Below, piece after piece: positions 18,447 to 27,482 of a stretch of DNA of 64,000 nucleotides. Each line of letters starts with the position of its first letter. The first letter of the stretch is position 1. The position numbers were made by a program, and so were the translations under genes. The notes beneath the pieces were generated by a model that saw nothing but the letters and a program-made list of their open reading frames with translations, was not told the DNA's origin and did not search any database. Origin of the DNA: Algoriphagus resistens (GTDB taxonomy: Bacteria; Bacteroidota; Bacteroidia; Cytophagales; Cyclobacteriaceae); contig NZ_LMXN01000003.1 of NCBI RefSeq assembly GCF_001442615.1, positions 1-64,000 of the forward strand, in the 5' to 3' direction.

Positions 18447-20542
18447 GCAGTCACCTCTTCCTCACGATAGCTTTTCAGCAATCCATAAATCTCCAATGCC
18501 TGAGCAGCATACGCATTTGCAAATTCTTCAGTAGGCTCGTTTTGATTGATCTGGTAGATCTTTTCTGCAAAAGTCCCCCCTAAATCAATTTTGCCACTTG
18601 CAATGAATGCTTCATCAAACTGGGCTATTATGTTTGCGTAGGAATTAGCGCTTAAGTTTTCGCTTAGCAATATCGCCTTGGCAGCATTGATCAAGCCCGC
18701 ATAGTGATGGTAGATGCTATCTGACCAACGCCCTTCCTCCAAGCATTTCTGCGCGATGTCAATTTTCTCTTTGGCTTCCAGCAAGAGCGTAGCCACCAGG
18801 TCAAGAACGACTCCGGCACATTCACCCACACCCACTGCGATTTTATATTCCTCGGTGTTACCCCAATCTACATAATCGGCCGGAGTCACCGTAGAAGCAT
18901 CTCCAAGTTCCTTGAGCAATTCATAGAAATAGATCTGTCCCTTTTCATCGTAGTAACCCAAGAAGTCCTGTCCATTTGCATTGGCTTCAAAATCATCCAG
19001 TAAAATCCTCAATGCCTGAGGGCCTCTTTTACTTGGGATTTTAGTCACTTTATCAGCAAATCGGCCATTCCCATCCCCCATGTTACCACCACCAAGCAGC
19101 ACCTGAAGTGCTGGGATTACTACTTTCCCGGCTTTCATGGACATGCCCTGAAAGCCTATGTGAGCCATGTTATGCTGACCACAGGCATTCATACAGCCGG
19201 AAATTTTAATGACCAAGTCTTGATTTTTCAGGTATTGTGGATACTCTGCCAAGATTACTTTTTCCAACTCCGCTGCTATACCCGTAGAACTGGCAATTCC
19301 CAGATTACAGGTGTCTGTACCGGGGCAGGCAGTGATATCTCCAAGGGTATTGTAGCCAGCAGCAGCAAGTCCTATTTCCTTTAGTTCTTTGTAGAAATAT
19401 GGCACCAAATCCTCGCGAACGTCACGGATCAGGAAATTCTGACGAAGGGTAAAGCGTACTTCTGCACTGGCATACTTCTCTACCAAATCAGCTAATTTCC
19501 TTGCTTGATCTGTATAGAAATCCCCAAGTGGCACACGCACCCCTACAGAGACAAATCCCTTTTGCTTTTGGGGCAAAACATTAGTTAGTTTGAAGTGCTC
19601 AAAATCTAATCCAAGCTCTTCTTCCACAGTGGCAGCAGGAGCATCTGGAAGCTTTTGCGCAGCATCATAAGATTCGAATTCAATAGGATAAGACTTGAAA
19701 GGGAGTGCTTTTTTCTCCTTTTCTACTAATTCCAAGAATGCCTCTAATCCTATATCCTTGATCAGGAACTTCATTCTGGCTTTCATTCGCTTCGCCCGCT
19801 CCCCATGGCGGTCAAAGATTCTGATCACGGCTTCTGCAAACGGAATAATCTGATCAGCCTCCACAAACTCAGAGAACACATCTGCATGTCTAGGTTGGGA
19901 GCCCAATCCTCCGCCTAGCATCACCTTGAATCCGCGAACTTCGGTGCCGTCGATCATTTTCACTTTTGGGATAAAGCCCAAATCGTGAAGGTAACTTAAG
20001 CCGGTGTCCTGGTCAGAAGAGGAAAAGGAAATTTTGAACTTACGCCCCATTTCCTGCGAAATAGGATTTCTCAAAAAGTATTTGAAAGTGGCATCCGCAT
20101 AAGGTGTCACGTCAAATGGCTCATTGGCATCAATCCCAGCAGTCTCAGAAGCTGTCACATTTCTCACGGTGTTTCCACAAGCTTCACGGATGGTAACATC
20201 ATCACGTTCCAGTTCGGCCCATAGCTCGGGAGTCCTGTCCAAACTTACATAGTGAATCTGGATATCCTGGCGCGTTGTGATGTGCAATCTTCCGGTAGAA
20301 TATTCATCGGAAACCTTGCAGATCCTGCGAAGCTGATCAGAAGAGACCCGGCCATAAGGCAATTTGATACGGATCATCTGCACACCTGGCTGACGCTGGC
20401 CATAAATACCGCGCGCCAGACGAAGGCTACGGAATTTTTCCTCGTCGATATTACCACCGTTGAAAAGAGCAATTTTCTTCTCTAAATCGATGATATCTTG
20501 TTCTACTATTGGATTTTCTAGTTCGGTTCTAAAGCTCTGCAT
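18443..20542 (-). CDS. ferredoxin-type sulfite (or nitrite) reductase with C-terminal HEPN-like domain
   Basis: A 699-residue siroheme and [4Fe-4S] hemoprotein reductase. Two ferredoxin-like halves are visible (VQMIRIKLPYGRVS and GFVSVGVRVPLGDF). The cluster ligands are C-x5-C in TACPGTDTC (about residues 405-411) and C-x3-C in SGCMNAC (about 448-452). Genes for APS reductase and ATP sulfurylase alongside indicate sulfite as substrate. From about residue 585 an all-helical extension follows the reductase fold (KIDIAQKCLEEGRWSDSIYHHY), which resembles a HEPN domain. Similar fusions are known to me from other Bacteroidota; its job is unknown. Confidence 0.88.
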   Translation of the reverse strand: MQSFRTELENPIVEQDIIDLEKKIALFNGGNIDEEKFRSLRLARGIYGQRQPGVQMIRIKLPYGRVSSDQLRRICKVSDEYSTGRLHITTRQDIQIHYVSLDRTPELWAELERDDVTIREACGNTVRNVTASETAGIDANEPFDVTPYADATFKYFLRNPISQEMGRKFKISFSSSDQDTGLSYLHDLGFIPKVKMIDGTEVRGFKVMLGGGLGSQPRHADVFSEFVEADQIIPFAEAVIRIFDRHGERAKRMKARMKFLIKDIGLEAFLELVEKEKKALPFKSYPIEFESYDAAQKLPDAPAATVEEELGLDFEHFKLTNVLPQKQKGFVSVGVRVPLGDFYTDQARKLADLVEKYASAEVRFTLRQNFLIRDVREDLVPYFYKELKEIGLAAAGYNTLGDITACPGTDTCNLGIASSTGIAAELEKVILAEYPQYLKNQDLVIKISGCMNACGQHNMAHIGFQGMSMKAGKVVIPALQVLLGGGNMGDGNGRFADKVTKIPSKRGPQALRILLDDFEANANGQDFLGYYDEKGQIYFYELLKELGDASTVTPADYVDWGNTEEYKIAVGVGECAGVVLDLVATLLLEAKEKIDIAQKCLEEGRWSDSIYHHYAGLINAAKAILLSENLSANSYANIIAQFDEAFIASGKIDLGGTFAEKIYQINQNEPTEEFANAYAAQALEIYGLLKSYREEEVTA

Positions 20543-20619
20543 GGCTGTAATAGGTTTAATGGTAAGGGCTGGAAATTGGAGGTTGGAAACAGGAAGAATA
20601 CCCCTGAACCAAAATCCGG

Positions 20620-21876
20620 CTATTCTATAAATCCAACCGAAACTGTATCATATTCCGCTTCATCTATTAGAATGAAGCTTCCATTTGATTTATTTGAATG
20701 ATAGGAATCAAAATGGATGGGCTTGCTCAGGCGAAAATGAACTCTTCCGATATCATTCAACTTGAGTTGTACCGCTTCTTCCATACCTGTGAAATCTGTG
20801 TGAATTCTGGATTCGATCTGGTCTACTTTTGCCATCACACGGTTGACACCATGTTGCAATATATATTTACCACCTATTCTGAGTGGTTTGTTATTTACTT
20901 GGCAGATGGTAGCTGTCAAGCGCTTATCGCTTCTCGGCAATTCTCCGCTTTTCACCAGCATATCCCCACGGCTTAAATCCACTTCTGTAGCTAAGGTGAC
21001 CGCTATGGAACTGCCGGGAGCAGCTTCTTGAATTTCTTGGTCGAAATAGTGAATGCTTTTGATCGTCGAGGTATTAAGTGAAGGCAAAAGTGTTACTTCA
21101 TCCCCAACTTTCAGATTTCCGCCATAGAGCATTCCGGAGAAACCCCTGAAGTCATGCCAAGCTTCCGTTTTGGGACGAATGACATATTGCACAGGAAATC
21201 TTGCTACAGAGCTCGGCTCCAAATCTGCCGGCTCCAGTACTTCCAGGTGGTCCAAAAGTGTATTTCCCACATACCAAGGCATCTTTTCTGACTTCCGGGC
21301 GATGTTTTCGCCTTTCAAAGCAGATACAGGAATAAAGGTAATCTGATCTTCAGTAAAATCTGATTTAGCCACCAACGCGTCAAAATCCGCTTTGATTTTC
21401 AGATATACTTCCTCATCATAATCCACCAGATCCATCTTGTTGATCGCTACGACCACATGGCTGATCCGAAGTAAATTGGCAATGAAGAAATGGCGATATG
21501 TCTGCTCGATCACACCTTTTCTTGCATCTATCAGGATAATTGCTACCTGCGAGGTAGAGGCACCAGTCACCATGTTTCGGGTGTATTCCACATGACCGGG
21601 GGTATCGGCTACGATGAAATTGGTTTTCTCCGTATTGAAATAAATATGGGCAACATCAATTGTGATTCCCTGCTCGCGCTCTGCTACCAGTCCATCTGTG
21701 GCCAGGGAAAAATCCAGGTAATCATACCCGCGTTGCTTGGAGCTACGCTCAATCGCCTCGATCTTATCCGTAGTTAATGACTTCGTATCGTATAGTAATC
21801 GCCCAATCAGCGTGCTCTTTCCATCGTCAACAGAACCAGCAGTGGCAATTTTTATAAGTTTTCTATTTTCAGACAT
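20620..21876 (-). CDS. cysN: sulfate adenylyltransferase subunit 1 (GTPase)
   Basis: A 418-residue EF-Tu-like GTPase that stimulates ATP sulfurylase CysD to make adenosine phosphosulfate. G motifs are AGSVDDGKSTLIGRLL (G1), DTPGHVEYTRNM (G3) and NKMD (G4), with beta-barrel domains behind. It has no fused APS kinase (CysC) domain, which fits direct APS reduction by the CysH in this cluster. The start at 21876 gives MSENRKLIKIATAGS; the frame is open 17 codons further. Confidence 0.95.
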   Translation of the reverse strand: MSENRKLIKIATAGSVDDGKSTLIGRLLYDTKSLTTDKIEAIERSSKQRGYDYLDFSLATDGLVAEREQGITIDVAHIYFNTEKTNFIVADTPGHVEYTRNMVTGASTSQVAIILIDARKGVIEQTYRHFFIANLLRISHVVVAINKMDLVDYDEEVYLKIKADFDALVAKSDFTEDQITFIPVSALKGENIARKSEKMPWYVGNTLLDHLEVLEPADLEPSSVARFPVQYVIRPKTEAWHDFRGFSGMLYGGNLKVGDEVTLLPSLNTSTIKSIHYFDQEIQEAAPGSSIAVTLATEVDLSRGDMLVKSGELPRSDKRLTATICQVNNKPLRIGGKYILQHGVNRVMAKVDQIESRIHTDFTGMEEAVQLKLNDIGRVHFRLSKPIHFDSYHSNKSNGSFILIDEAEYDTVSVGFIE

Positions 21877-21996
21877 GTTGTTTCTTATTAAAGGGTAATC
21901 TAGAGTTTGTGATTCATACTGCTTCACCAGAAGCAGTAGAGTGAAAGCTGTTTGCTACGAATACTCGGTACGCTCTTCAGGATACCTTGTACTTTT

Positions 21997-22896
21997 CTAG
22001 AAGTATCCGACCTTTTTCCTTGTCTCCATCGCTGCTTCAGAACGCTTATCATCGATTCGGGCTCCCCGTTCAGAAATAGTGGATTCTCTGATCTCACCCA
22101 CCACATCATCCAGAGAAACAGCTTCTGAAAGCACAGCGGCAGTACAGGTCATATCACCCACTGTTCTAAAGCGTACCATCTTTACCATCACCTCTTCATG
22201 CTCCTCTCTATAGACATGTTCATTGGCAGTCCAGATCATTCCGTCACGGAAAAACACTTCTCGCTCATGCGCAAAGTAGATCGATGGGATCTCGATATTT
22301 TCAGTTTTGATATACTCCCAAACGTCCAATTCAGTCCAGTTGGAAATAGGGAAACATCGAACATTCTGACCTACATGGATTTTTCCATTTAGCATGTCAA
22401 AAAGCTCAGGACGCTGGTTTTTCTCGTCCCACTGGCCAAAGTCATCTCTAACAGAGAAAACTCTTTCTTTGGCCCTGGCTTTTTCTTCATCCCTTCTGGC
22501 ACCACCTATACAAGCATCAAATTTAAATTCTTCGATCGCGTCCAAAAGAGTCGTAGTCTGAAGTGAATTTCTGCTGGAATATCTACCACGCTCCTCACGC
22601 ACTTTTCCCTGGTCTATGGAATCCTGCACATTGCGTACGATAAGTTCCAATCCCAGTTCTTCCACTAGCTTATCTCTAAACTCGATGGTCTCCGGAAAAT
22701 TATGCCCTGTATCCACATGTAATAAAGGGAAAGGGATTTTCGCCGGGTAAAATGCCTTTTGAGCCAATCTAACCAGTGTAATTGAGTCTTTTCCTCCAGA
22801 AAAAAGCAAAACCGGACGCTCAAACTGCGCCGCCACTTCTCTGATGATGTGGATGGATTCTGCTTCTTTTGGATTAGGTATTAATAGGTTGTTCAT
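21997..22896 (-). CDS. cysD: sulfate adenylyltransferase subunit 2
   Basis: A 299-residue PP-loop enzyme, the catalytic half of ATP sulfurylase. The PP-loop is LLFSGGKDSITLVRLA (about 30-45). LLHVDTGHNFPETIEFRD, GGARRDEEKARAKERVFS and FPISNWTELDVWEYI follow, all typical of CysD. It sits 120 bases upstream of cysN on the same strand. Confidence 0.96.
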   Translation of the reverse strand: MNNLLIPNPKEAESIHIIREVAAQFERPVLLFSGGKDSITLVRLAQKAFYPAKIPFPLLHVDTGHNFPETIEFRDKLVEELGLELIVRNVQDSIDQGKVREERGRYSSRNSLQTTTLLDAIEEFKFDACIGGARRDEEKARAKERVFSVRDDFGQWDEKNQRPELFDMLNGKIHVGQNVRCFPISNWTELDVWEYIKTENIEIPSIYFAHEREVFFRDGMIWTANEHVYREEHEEVMVKMVRFRTVGDMTCTAAVLSEAVSLDDVVGEIRESTISERGARIDDKRSEAAMETRKKVGYF

Positions 22897-23047
22897 TTCC
22901 TTTCTGTTTATTTCTTCTGATTGACTTCAATAATCGCAATCATCTTTGTGGATTTTTTAGTACCAAAGCCAACTATTGAATAATGAAGTTCTTATGTCCT
23001 GAATCTTGAATCTTTTCTACTACCGAAGTGGGCATCTCCCATCCAAG

Positions 23048-23752
23048 TTATTTAGCATGTAATCCACACTCTTTTTTGGAGTCTTCCCACCACCAGCGCC
23101 CTGCCCTGGCGTCTTCACCTTCCATAATCGCACGGGTACATGGAGCACAGCCAATGCTGATAAATCCCTTATCGTGAAGTGGGTTATATGGAATATTCTT
23201 TTCGTTGATGTACGTGATCAGCTGATCAAAAGTCCAGTCCAGCAAAGGATTGTACTTAATGATCTGATTGGCTTCATCCCATTCTACGCGTTTCATATCA
23301 CTCCGATTTGCAGACTGTTCTGCACGAAGACCAGTAATCCACACCACATTTCCTGCCAAAGCTCTCCTTAGAGGCTCCACTTTGCGGACAAAACAGCAGG
23401 ATTTTCTATTAGCTACTGATTCATAGAACCCGTTGATTCCAATATCGGTAACCAGCTTCTCTACAGAATCGGTAGTGGGATAATATACTTTGATATGCTG
23501 CTTGTATTTGGCTTCTGTCCTGGAAAGCAGGTCCAACGTCTCCGGAAAAAGCCGTCCTGTATCCAGAGAAAAGATCTGAACTGGAATATTTCCGCTCGCG
23601 ATTAGCTGTGTGATCACCTGGTCTTCCTGACCCAGGGAAGTAGAAAAAGTGACTTTTCCCGGAAATAAATCCGCAATCAATGCCAATCCTTCTTGTGCCC
23701 CCAGTTGCTCCAACTGAGCTTCTAACTCATGCAAATTCTTTATCTGTGTCAT
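23048..23752 (-). CDS. cysH: assimilatory APS/PAPS reductase (iron-sulfur type)
   Basis: A 234-residue thioredoxin-dependent reductase that turns adenylyl sulfate into sulfite. It has the PP-loop variant FSTSLGQEDQ and the cluster-binding set Cys119-Cys120 and Cys202-x2-Cys205 that marks the [4Fe-4S] APS-reducing branch. The catalytic Cys229 is in the C-terminal ECGLH motif. The lack of an APS kinase domain in CysN agrees with APS as the substrate. Its start overlaps the end of the DUF2061 gene by 26 bases. Confidence 0.95.
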   Translation of the reverse strand: MTQIKNLHELEAQLEQLGAQEGLALIADLFPGKVTFSTSLGQEDQVITQLIASGNIPVQIFSLDTGRLFPETLDLLSRTEAKYKQHIKVYYPTTDSVEKLVTDIGINGFYESVANRKSCCFVRKVEPLRRALAGNVVWITGLRAEQSANRSDMKRVEWDEANQIIKYNPLLDWTFDQLITYINEKNIPYNPLHDKGFISIGCAPCTRAIMEGEDARAGRWWWEDSKKECGLHAK

Positions 23753-23999
23753 TGGATTCTACTTTTGAGACGCTTTCCCACGCTCGCTCGTGGAAATAAT
23801 ACAGAATGATTTTAGAGAAGACTTCAACCGAACCGATAGAGATTGCCATCACAAACTGTCCGGTAATAAAATACGAGATAATGATCGTATCAATCGTACC
23901 GACGATTCTCCAAGAGATCGATTTCAGCAAGCTCTTGATATTGCTATCCTTTCCTGGCTTGCCGGCAAATAGCTTCTTAAGGGGTTGGTCTAAAATCAT
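23727..23999 (-). CDS. DUF2061 small membrane protein
   Basis: A 90-residue protein with two hydrophobic segments. SLLKSISWRIVGTIDTIIISYFITG and SVEVFSKIILYYFHERAWE match the DUF2061 family. Members are often encoded beside sulfate assimilation genes; a role in sulfate or sulfite movement has been suggested but is not established. Here it is the first gene of the cys cluster, directly after the operator and promoter, and overlaps cysH. Confidence 0.9.
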   Translation of the reverse strand: MILDQPLKKLFAGKPGKDSNIKSLLKSISWRIVGTIDTIIISYFITGQFVMAISIGSVEVFSKIILYYFHERAWESVSKVESNDTDKEFA

Positions 24000-24024
24000 A
24001 CTAGGTTATTACGAGAGTAAAGCA

Positions 24025-24032
24025 CAAAAGTA
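24025..24032 (-). promoter_or_regulatory. -7 box of the cys cluster
   Basis: The minus strand reads TACTTTTG, a full TAnnTTTG match, 26 bases before the DUF2061 start. The -33 region is occupied by the palindrome at 24037-24059 and lacks a TTG, so this promoter may depend on an activator or be very tightly controlled. Confidence 0.55.
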
Positions 24033-24036
24033 TATA

Positions 24037-24059
24037 AACCCTATAAAATATATAGGGTT
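24037..24059. promoter_or_regulatory. palindromic operator at the cys promoter, probable Rrf2 site
   Basis: AACCCTATA (24037-24045) and TATAGGGTT (24051-24059) are perfect inverted arms around AAATA. It lies four bases upstream of the -7 box and between the cys cluster and the adjacent Rrf2 regulator gene. The A-CCC-N-GGG-T layout resembles sites of IscR-type Rrf2 proteins. Confidence 0.65.
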
Positions 24060-24074
24060 AATTATAAAAAAATT

Positions 24075-24491
24075 TTACTCTTCTTTTAAAATATCTTCTA
24101 ACGTCTTGTTTTCCAGTATTTTAAGAGTCTCGTCCCGAACTTGAATCATGACGCGATTTATCCCGCAAACCGCTTCATTTTTACATTCATCGCAGGGTTC
24201 GTAGTAGTTTAAGCTCACACAGGGAAGCAAAGCAATCGGTCCGTCCAGCAATCTGATTACCTTGGAAAGTGGAATGTCTTTAGGTTCTTTGATCAGATAA
24301 TAACCTCCTCCTTTACCCTTTTTGCTTCCCAGCATTCCGGCTTTTTTGAGTTCTAAAAGTATATTCTCCAAAAACTTGTGAGAAATACCATGCTCTTCGG
24401 CGATCTCCTGAATCAGCACTGTCTTCTCATCTTTGTGCTTGCCCAAGTAAGTCAGGGCATGAAGGGCGTATTTGGTCTTTTTAGAAAGCAT
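24075..24491 (-). CDS. Rrf2-family transcriptional regulator
   Basis: A 138-residue winged-helix regulator (KKTKYALHALTYLGKH, ISHKFLENILLELKKAGML, GKGGGYYL). Four cysteines near the C terminus (Cys91, Cys100, Cys103, Cys109) resemble the cluster-binding set of IscR, so it may sense an Fe-S cluster or sulfur status. Its place upstream of the cys genes, with a perfect palindrome at their promoter, makes it the likely regulator of sulfate assimilation, similar in role to CymR. ATG at 24491 is preferred to an upstream TTG. Confidence 0.88.
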   Translation of the reverse strand: MLSKKTKYALHALTYLGKHKDEKTVLIQEIAEEHGISHKFLENILLELKKAGMLGSKKGKGGGYYLIKEPKDIPLSKVIRLLDGPIALLPCVSLNYYEPCDECKNEAVCGINRVMIQVRDETLKILENKTLEDILKEE

Positions 24492-24494
24492 GGA

Positions 24495-24502
24495 CAAAAA
24501 TA
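24495..24502 (-). promoter_or_regulatory. -7 box abutting the Rrf2 gene start
   Basis: TATTTTTG on the minus strand lies three bases before the ATG, predicting a leaderless transcript. A TACCCTA half-site resembling the operator at 24037-24059 lies about 15 bases further upstream, which hints at autoregulation. Confidence 0.45.
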
Positions 24503-24553
24503 AGCTTTTTCGGTTAATACCCTAGTACAGAAGTAGGCTTTAATGGATTTGGC

Positions 24554-24586
24554 AAAAAAAATGGGCATGTCGCCATACCCATTTTA
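24554..24586 (-). terminator. rho-independent terminator of htpG
   Basis: ATGGGCATG (24561-24569) pairs with CATACCCAT (24574-24582) with one G-U pair. On the minus strand it is followed by a run of T (complement of 24554-24560). Confidence 0.75.
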
Positions 24587-24610
24587 ATATTTGCAATGAA
24601 TGGATGCTAT

Positions 24611-26497
24611 TTACAGCAATTCCACACTTCTCTTTACGAAAGCCGTTAAGTCTTTCCCGGTAAGCAAGCCCTGGGAAAGAAGTGCCAGATCAAATGCCTG
24701 CTTGGCAAGTTTGGTCTTCTCTTCTTCCGTTTCTGCTTTCAAGACTTTATCCACTACCGGGTGATTTCCGTTAATCGCTACTTTGTAAGCGTCAGGAAGT
24801 GAACCGTAGAAGCCCATTCCCCCTCCGCCTGTGGCAGCCATTTCCTTCATTCGACGCATGAATTCCTCCATGGTGATCGTCACGGGAAGTTCCTCTGGGC
24901 TTAAGCCTTCCACTTCCACTGTGTACGTCTTGTTGTTGATCGCCTTATCAAAGATTTCTTTCACTTTCTTGCTTTGATCTTCGGTCAGCAAGTTGGCGTA
25001 TGTTTCCTCTTTTTGGATCAACTTCTCTGCCACATCTGCATCCACCCGCTTCAGCTGGGTTTTCTCCAGTTTTGATTCCAAATTCTGGATGAAGTGACTA
25101 TCAATCGGCGAGTCCATCACCAGCACGTCGTAATCTTTCTTATTGGCTGACTGGATAAAACTGTCCTGCTTATTTACATCCGTTGCATACAGGATAACAG
25201 TCTGCTCATTTTTATCTGTCTGAACAGGCTTTACTTTAGACTGATATTCCTCAATCGTGTAAAATTCACCTTTGGTGTTCTTCAGCAAGGCAAAGTCTTT
25301 TCCTTTTTCGTAGAATTTCTCTTCTGAAATCATTCCATATTTTACGAATAGCCCAATGTCATCCCACTTATCCTCATAGGCTTTCCGGTCTTTCTTGTAA
25401 AGTTCAGCCAGCTTATCCGCTACTTTCTTGGTGATGTAGGAATTGATTTTCTTCACATTACCATCTGCCTGCAAGAAGCTTCTGGATACGTTCAGAGGAA
25501 TATCCGGAGAATCAATCACTCCATGAAGCAACATCAAAAACTCAGGCACGATGTCTTTCACCTCGTCGGTGATAAATACCTGACGGCTGAATAATTTGAT
25601 CTTGTTGCGCTGCAGCTCGAACTCATTTTTCACTTTCGGGAAGTACAATACTCCCGTCAGATTAAACGGATAGTCCACATTCAGGTGAATCCAGAAAAGC
25701 GGATCCTCAGACATAGGATATAGCTCTTTGTAGAACTTCAGGTAGTCTTCGTCTGTCAGGTCGCTTGGGGATTTGGTCCAGATTGGAGCAGTGGTATTGA
25801 TGAGGTTATCCACTTCCACAGACTTCCATTTCTTCTCCCCTTTGTCATCAACACCATCTTCTACAGATTCGGTTTTTGTACCAAATTTAATCGGAACAGG
25901 AAGGAATTTAGCGTATTTGTCCAGGATTCCCTGAAGCTTCCATTTGTCCAGAAATTCTTCGGAATCCTTATTGATATGAAGGATAATTTCCGTTCCGCGT
26001 TCTTTTCTCTTTCCTTTGGAAATCTCAAACGAAGTAGATCCGTCACAGGTCCATTTAGCGGCTTCTGCTCCTTCTTGGTAGGAAAGCGTATTGATTTCTA
26101 CCTTGTCGGCGACCATGAAAGCCGAATAGAAACCTAAACCAAACTTACCGATGATCTCATTGGCATCTTTGGCGTCTTTAAATTTCTCCACAAATTCCTC
26201 TGCACCGGAGAAAGCCACCTGGTTGATATACTTTTTAATCTCCTCAGCAGTCATCCCCAGTCCTCGGTCAGAGATAGTGATGGTTTTCTTTTTCTCATCA
26301 AAACTCACTTCCACCGTAGTGTCACCAAGATCACCGGAATACTGACCTAATGTCGCAAGTCGCTTGATTTTCTGCGTCGCATCAACTGCATTTGATACAA
26401 GTTCTCTTAGAAAAATCTCGTTATCAGAATAGAGAAACTTCTTGATAATCGGGAAAATGTTCTCGGTATGGATCGAGATCGTGCCTTTTTCCTGCAT
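24611..26497 (-). CDS. htpG: HSP90-family molecular chaperone
   Basis: A 628-residue chaperone with the GHKL ATPase domain at the N terminus (FLRELVSNAVDATQKI, DRGLGMT, GKFGLGFYSAFMVADKV), a middle domain (PLFWIHLNVDYPFNLTGVLYFPK, SRQVFITDEV, NVSRSFLQAD) and a C-terminal dimerisation domain. It assists folding of client proteins in the cytoplasm. It is a single gene with its own terminator. Confidence 0.96.
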   Translation of the reverse strand: MQEKGTISIHTENIFPIIKKFLYSDNEIFLRELVSNAVDATQKIKRLATLGQYSGDLGDTTVEVSFDEKKKTITISDRGLGMTAEEIKKYINQVAFSGAEEFVEKFKDAKDANEIIGKFGLGFYSAFMVADKVEINTLSYQEGAEAAKWTCDGSTSFEISKGKRKERGTEIILHINKDSEEFLDKWKLQGILDKYAKFLPVPIKFGTKTESVEDGVDDKGEKKWKSVEVDNLINTTAPIWTKSPSDLTDEDYLKFYKELYPMSEDPLFWIHLNVDYPFNLTGVLYFPKVKNEFELQRNKIKLFSRQVFITDEVKDIVPEFLMLLHGVIDSPDIPLNVSRSFLQADGNVKKINSYITKKVADKLAELYKKDRKAYEDKWDDIGLFVKYGMISEEKFYEKGKDFALLKNTKGEFYTIEEYQSKVKPVQTDKNEQTVILYATDVNKQDSFIQSANKKDYDVLVMDSPIDSHFIQNLESKLEKTQLKRVDADVAEKLIQKEETYANLLTEDQSKKVKEIFDKAINNKTYTVEVEGLSPEELPVTITMEEFMRRMKEMAATGGGGMGFYGSLPDAYKVAINGNHPVVDKVLKAETEEEKTKLAKQAFDLALLSQGLLTGKDLTAFVKRSVELL

Positions 26498-26767
26498 GGC
26501 TATAAATTAGTTTAGTTAAACACATGGTTTGTCGGGCACAGGATTACAACTGTTGTTCCAAAGGAGAATTGGTGCCATTTTGGCAGCTTCGATTTCGGAA
26601 TTCTGATAGACGTTTTCGGGTTTTTCCAAATTGACCATGTACTTAAAAAATATAGCTAAGGATTTACCAGACTTTACAACTTCGCCTCCTTACAACGCTT
26701 CTACTATAAAAGACTGTCATCTTTAAGAATACCTGAATTTTTCAACCTTCCAATTTTACAATCCTCT

Positions 26768-26775
26768 TATCTTTG
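26768..26775 (+). promoter_or_regulatory. -7 box abutting ccmB
   Basis: TATCTTTG matches TAnnTTTG and ends four bases before the ccmB ATG, predicting a leaderless or near-leaderless transcript. No clear -33 box was found. Confidence 0.5.
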
Positions 26776-26779
26776 AGGC

Positions 26780-27445
26780 ATGTGGAAAGAAATCTCAGTT
26801 CTGATCAGTAAGGAAGTTACGCTGGAGTGGCGTCAGAAATTCGCGCTGAATGGGATTTTACTGTATGTGGTTTCGGCAGTTTTCATCACCTACTTGAGTG
26901 TAGGGGCTAAGCAGGGGAACATTTCCCCTCCCACCTGGAATGCATTATACTGGATTATTATTCTTTTCTCGGCGGTAAATGCCGTGGCAAAAAGCTTCGT
27001 CCAGGAGCATCAAGGACGTCAACTCTATTATTACATGATCGCTTCACCCGAGGCGATTATTCTTTCGAAAATAATTTATAACACTGGCCTCACCCTCATT
27101 CTGGCATTGTTGGGTTATGGAGTGTTTTCAGTTATCCTTGGCAACCCAATCCAGGACCAGGGCTTATTCCTGCTCAATTTGGTTCTGGGAGCAATGGGCT
27201 TTTCTGCAAGTTTGACCATGGTTAGCGGCATCGCTTCCAAAGCAGGCAATAATGCCACACTGATGGCTATTCTGAGCTTTCCTGTAATTATCCCGATCCT
27301 GCTGATGGCTATCCGCATTTCCAAAAACGCCATGGACGGATTGGATTGGAGTGTAAGTATAGACAAGCTTTTGACGCTTTTAGCAATCAATGCGATTGTG
27401 GCCGTGACGGGATATATTTTGTTCCCTTATTTATGGAGATCCTAG
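26780..27445 (+). CDS. ccmB: heme exporter membrane subunit CcmB
   Basis: A 221-residue inner-membrane protein with six hydrophobic segments. It starts MWKEISVLISKEVTLEWRQ and has the SFVQEHQGRQLYYYMIASPEAIILSK loop typical of CcmB. With the ATPase CcmA it releases heme-loaded CcmE from CcmC in c-type cytochrome maturation. ccmA is not in this window. The gene is cut off from ccmC-F by a serpin gene on the other strand. Confidence 0.92.
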   Translation: MWKEISVLISKEVTLEWRQKFALNGILLYVVSAVFITYLSVGAKQGNISPPTWNALYWIIILFSAVNAVAKSFVQEHQGRQLYYYMIASPEAIILSKIIYNTGLTLILALLGYGVFSVILGNPIQDQGLFLLNLVLGAMGFSASLTMVSGIASKAGNNATLMAILSFPVIIPILLMAIRISKNAMDGLDWSVSIDKLLTLLAINAIVAVTGYILFPYLWRS

Positions 27446-27482
27446 TCTTCTTTCCTGCCGGCCGGGTAGTCGGGTTACAAAA

